Of a stretch of 64,000 nucleotides of DNA, positions 61,305 through 64,000 are shown piece after piece. The notes beneath the pieces were generated by a model. The model searched no databases. It was given only the letters and a program-made list of their open reading frames with translations, and was not told the DNA's origin. Origin of the DNA: Streptomyces wedmorensis (GTDB taxonomy: Bacteria; Actinomycetota; Actinomycetes; Streptomycetales; Streptomycetaceae); assembly GCF_000716445.1 (NCBI RefSeq), contig NZ_JNWK01000044.1:62001-126000 (forward strand), given 5' to 3'. Position 1 is the stretch's first letter. The number at the start of each line of letters is the position of its first letter. Both the position numbers and the translations under genes were made by a program.

Positions 61305-62730
61305 GGTTCTCTCCCAGGTACTGCTCGGCGTGGCCGGCGATCAGATCGAGGACGGCGGCGATGTCGGCCGCGGTGGTCTCGGGGTTGAGCAGGGTGAACT
61401 TGAGGTACTGGCGGCCGTCGACCTTCGTGCCGGCGACGACGGCCTCGCCCGAGGCGAAGAGGGCCTTGCGGGCGTGGAGGTTGGCCCGGTCGACTTCCTC
61501 GGGGGAGGTGGCGGCCTCGGGGACGTAGCGGTAGACGAGGGTGGAGAGCTGCGGCTCGACCACGACGTCGTAGCGGGGGTCGGCGGCGAGCAGGGCGTGG
61601 CCCTCCCGGGCCAGGTCGCACACCTCGTCGAAGAGCTCGCCGACGCCGTCGGCGCCCATCACGCGCAGCGTCATCCACAGCTTGAGCGCGTCGAACCGGC
61701 GGGTCGTCTGGAGGGACTTGTCGACCTGGTTCGGTATCTGCTCGGCGACCGTGCGCCGCGGGTTCAGGTAGTCCGCGTGGTAGGTCGCGTGGCGCAGGGT
61801 GGCGCCGTCGCGGACCAGGACGGCGGAGGAACTCACGGGCTGGAAGAAGGACTTGTGGTAGTCGACGGTGACCGAGTCGGCCCGCTCGATGCCGTCGAGG
61901 AGGTGGCGGCGGGTCCGGGAGGCGAGCAGGCCGCAGCCGTAGGCCGCGTCCACGTGCATCCAGGCGCCGTACTCCTCGGCGAGGGCGGCGATCTCGGGCA
62001 GCGGGTCGATGGAGCCGAAGTCGGTGGTGCCGGCGGTGGCGACGATCGCCATCGGGACGAGGCCCTCGGCGCGGCAGGCCTCCAGCTCGGCGGCGAGGAC
62101 GACGGACTGCATCCGCTTGTTCCCGTCGACGGGGACGGAGACGACGGCGTCGCGGCCCAGGCCGAGGAGGGTCGCGGACTTCTGGACGCTGAAGTGGCTG
62201 CACTCGGAGGAGAAGATCCGGAGCTTCGACAGGTCGTCCGTCTTGGCCTCCTCGCGGGCCAGCAGCAGCGCCTGGAGGTTGGACTGCGTGCCGCCGCTGG
62301 TGAAGACGCCGTCGGCGGCCGGGCCGAGGCCGATCCGGCCGGTGGTCCAGTCGATCAGCTTGCGCTCGATGAGGGTGCCGCCGGCGCTCTGGTCCCAGGT
62401 GTCGAGCGAGGAGTTGACGGCCGAGAGGACGGCCTCGCCGAGGACGGCGGGGATGACCACCGGGCAGTTGAGGTGGCCCAGGTAGCGGGGGTGGTGGAAG
62501 TAGACGGCGTCGCGGAGGTACACGTCCTCCAGCTCGTCGAGCGCGGCCGAGGCGTCCCCGAGCGGCCGGTCGAGGTCGACGGCGTCGATGACGGGCGCGA
62601 GCTCGGCGGGCGTCACACCGGTGAAGGGGCCTCGCGTCGCGGCGAGTTTGCTCGCCACCCGCTCGACTCCTTCGGTGACGGAGCGCCGGTAGCTCTCCGC
62701 CGTGGTGTCGTTGAGCAGGTGGGAGCGCAT
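61291..62730 (-). CDS. desA: Lysine decarboxylase (PLP, group II)
   Basis: 479 aa of the PLP-dependent group II decarboxylase family. The cofactor lysine is Lys293 in [38 protein letters not shown] and [17 protein letters not shown] are also typical. It makes cadaverine, the first step of desferrioxamine synthesis. First gene of the operon, preceded by an iron box 62 bases upstream. Confidence 0.97.
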   Translation of the reverse strand: MRSHLLNDTTAESYRRSVTEGVERVASKLAATRGPFTGVTPAELAPVIDAVDLDRPLGDASAALDELEDVYLRDAVYFHHPRYLGHLNCPVVIPAVLGEAVLSAVNSSLDTWDQSAGGTLIERKLIDWTTGRIGLGPAADGVFTSGGTQSNLQALLLAREEAKTDDLSKLRIFSSECSHFSVQKSATLLGLGRDAVVSVPVDGNKRMQSVVLAAELEACRAEGLVPMAIVATAGTTDFGSIDPLPEIAALAEEYGAWMHVDAAYGCGLLASRTRRHLLDGIERADSVTVDYHKSFFQPVSSSAVLVRDGATLRHATYHADYLNPRRTVAEQIPNQVDKSLQTTRRFDALKLWMTLRVMGADGVGELFDEVCDLAREGHALLAADPRYDVVVEPQLSTLVYRYVPEAATSPEEVDRANLHARKALFASGEAVVAGTKVDGRQYLKFTLLNPETTAADIAAVLDLIAGHAEQYLGENLVHA

Positions 62731-62791
62731 GTGGGGGCCCTTTCGGGAGGGAACGCCGGGAATGCCTGGATCGCCGAGCGATCAACAGTAG

Positions 62792-62810
62792 TTAGGTTAG
62801 CCTAACCTAA
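62792..62810. promoter_or_regulatory. Iron box (DmdR1-type) before desA
   Basis: A perfect 19-bp palindrome, TTAGGTTAGCCTAACCTAA, the DmdR1 consensus in Streptomyces. Repression by iron-loaded DmdR1 would shut off the des operon in high iron. Confidence 0.96.
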
Positions 62811-62879
62811 TTTTACAGCGCAATGGCCCCCCGGTCCCGAAGGATCGGAGGGCCGTCGCGCAAAGCGCCCGAAGGGCCG

Positions 62880-63728
62880 TCAGGCGTCTTCCTGCGTCTC
62901 GTCCGGGACCTCGCGCAGCGCGTCCTCGGACAGCCCCTTGCGCCAGTAGCCGACGAACGTCACCCGGCGGCGGTCCAGTTCGCGCTCCCGGACGAAGTGC
63001 CGGCGCAGCGCCTTGACCGAACCGGACTCGCCCGCGATCCAGACGTACGGGGACTCGCCGGGCAGTTCCGCCCCGCGCACCGCGTCCACGGCGGAGGGCG
63101 CCCCCTCCTCCCGTACGAGCCAGGTGACGGTGGCGTCCGCCTCCGTCGCCAGCTCCATGCGGTCGCCGGAGTACGGCACCTCCAGGAACACCTGTGCGCG
63201 GGTCTCGGCCGGCAGCCACTCCAGGATCGCCGAGGCCGCCGGAAGGGCCGTCTCGTCCGCCCAGATCAGCACGGAGTCGGCGTCCTCGGGCAGCCGGAAC
63301 CGGACGCCCGTGTTGTCCGCGACCGCCGGGCCCAGCACGACCACCCGGTCACCGGGCTTGGCGCGCCCGGCCCAGCGGCAGGCCGGTCCGCCGTCCTCGT
63401 GGATGGCGAAGTCGATGTCGATCTCGTGGGGTTCGGTGCGCTGCTCCCGCACGGTGTACGAGCGCATCACGGCCCGCTCGTCGTCCGGCATCGCCCGCCA
63501 GGCCCCGAGGATCGCGTACATGTCCGGGTCGTCCAGCGGCGGCAGGGCGGGCGCCTCCTGTCCCGGGTGCGGCAGGAAGAGCGACAGCGACTGGTCGCGG
63601 CCCCCGGCGGCGAAGCCCTTCAGGTCCTCTCCCGTGAAGGTGACGCGGACCAGGGACGGCCCGAGCCGTCGCGTCCGGTCGACCTGGAGGGCGAAGAACT
63701 GGAAGGGGGCCTTCTCGGCGTTCGTCAT
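62880..63728 (-). CDS. desF: Siderophore-interacting protein (ferric-siderophore reductase)
   Basis: 282 aa. FAD-binding first half (FFALQVDRTRRLGPSLVRVTFTGEDL, VMRSYTVREQRTEPHEIDIDFAIHEDGGPACRWAGRAKPGD) and NAD(P)H-binding C-terminal half (VLIWADETALPAASAILEWLP, YVWIAGESGSVKALRRHFVRER), as in SIP/ViuB. It reduces imported ferrioxamine to release iron. The ATG at 63728 was chosen; a longer frame has no ribosome site. It lies upstream of desA with its own iron box, matching the desF position in S. coelicolor. Confidence 0.9.
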   Translation of the reverse strand: MTNAEKAPFQFFALQVDRTRRLGPSLVRVTFTGEDLKGFAAGGRDQSLSLFLPHPGQEAPALPPLDDPDMYAILGAWRAMPDDERAVMRSYTVREQRTEPHEIDIDFAIHEDGGPACRWAGRAKPGDRVVVLGPAVADNTGVRFRLPEDADSVLIWADETALPAASAILEWLPAETRAQVFLEVPYSGDRMELATEADATVTWLVREEGAPSAVDAVRGAELPGESPYVWIAGESGSVKALRRHFVRERELDRRRVTFVGYWRKGLSEDALREVPDETQEDA

Positions 63729-63817
63729 GGGGCAGGACACCTTCTGGGTGGCTCGGGCGTTGCGGGGCACGGCGAAGTCGCCTCCGTGCGGGCCGGGTCG
63801 GCCCGGGCAGATCAAAG

Positions 63818-63836
63818 ATAGGTTAGCCTAACCTCA
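63818..63836. promoter_or_regulatory. Iron box before the siderophore-interacting gene
   Basis: ATAGGTTAGCCTAACCTCA differs from a perfect palindrome only at the outer bases. It lies 90 bases before the start of the SIP gene. Confidence 0.93.
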
Positions 63837-63871
63837 TTCTGATCGACAGGGTGGGGGCCGTACACGACTGT

Positions 63872-63901
63872 GAGGCCCGCCACCTGGGGGTGGCGGGCCT
63901 C
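63872..63901. terminator. 13-bp perfect hairpin
   Basis: Arms 63872-63884 and 63889-63901 are complementary around TGGG. It follows the stop of the leftward gene that enters at 64000. Confidence 0.85.
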
Positions 63902-63920
63902 GCGGGCGTCGTCCGGGTGC

Positions 63921-64000
63921 TCAGACGAGGTCGCTGGAGAACCAGTTCCAGCTGCCGAAGGTCGTGCTGTCCCACGGCTTCACCGGGTCGGCGAAGCCGG
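63921..64000 (-). CDS. 3' end of a further gene, product unknown
   Basis: Only the last 25 codons are in the window, ending TGA at 63921-63923. The tail GFADPVKPWDSTTFGSW... is rich in Trp and Ser, which would fit the end of a secreted protein, but no family can be recognised from it. Confidence 0.5.
   Translation of the reverse strand, partial: GFADPVKPWDSTTFGSWNWFSSDLV

Overview
The window is chromosomal DNA of a Streptomyces or very close relative. Supporting signs are very high GC with strong third-position G/C bias, many GTG starts, strong GGAGG-type ribosome binding sites, an AdpA gene carrying a rare TTA leucine codon, DasR-type and CebR-type operators, a complete desferrioxamine cluster with iron boxes, and an adpA/orn/glmS/hexosaminidase/des gene order that, as I recall it, resembles the S. 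coelicolor chromosome. No phage, plasmid, transposase or CRISPR genes were seen.

Left part (1-5,100): the end of a probable phosphonate transporter (permease end and substrate-binding lipoprotein), a Tat-exported phosphodiesterase-like enzyme, a HAD-IIA phosphatase, then a secreted membrane-anchored protein with its own sortase. A 200-bp imperfect-palindrome repeat (MITE-like) follows, and a close relative lies at 13.7 kb. 5,660-24,100: a frameshifted GH6 cellulase, three identical tRNA-Lys(CTT) genes 8-9 kb apart, an NlpC/P60 plus SPFH gene pair, a DasR-boxed chitin LPMO, an acyl-CoA synthetase, a NarL-type two-component system, an IclR regulator, a flavin monooxygenase, a DasR-boxed GH18 chitinase, a GGDEF/EAL protein and a secreted M6-like metallopeptidase.

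24,100-36,200: small cytoplasmic proteins, a TetR/peroxiredoxin divergent pair, then a tightly coupled cassette of a Cas4/RecB-like Fe-S nuclease, a 529-aa protein I do not recognise and an SF1 helicase. This cassette is the best candidate here for an undescribed system (a split Dna2-like machine). It is followed by a PAP2 membrane phosphatase, a histidine phosphatase, an XRE/TPR regulator with a divergent small protein, a spermidine-synthase-like protein and a membrane-anchored protein.

36,200-47,600: an OmpR-type two-component system beside a CBM2-GH18 chitinase, an ABC sugar importer divergent from a GH74 xyloglucanase with a perfect CebR box between them, and a collapsed GH10 xylanase remnant overlapping the GH74 stop. 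47,500-64,000: tRNA-His, orn, adpA, a universal stress protein, an acetate-type transporter, glmS, a GH20 hexosaminidase with a DasR box, an I36-inhibitor/VCBS secreted protein, desD-C-B-A and a siderophore-interacting protein with iron boxes, and the 3' end of one further gene.

Functional theme: extracellular polysaccharide breakdown (chitin under DasR, cellulose/xyloglucan under CebR), entry of amino sugars into metabolism (GH20, GlmS), and global developmental control (AdpA), beside iron acquisition. Functional calls come from reading motifs and context; no database search was run.
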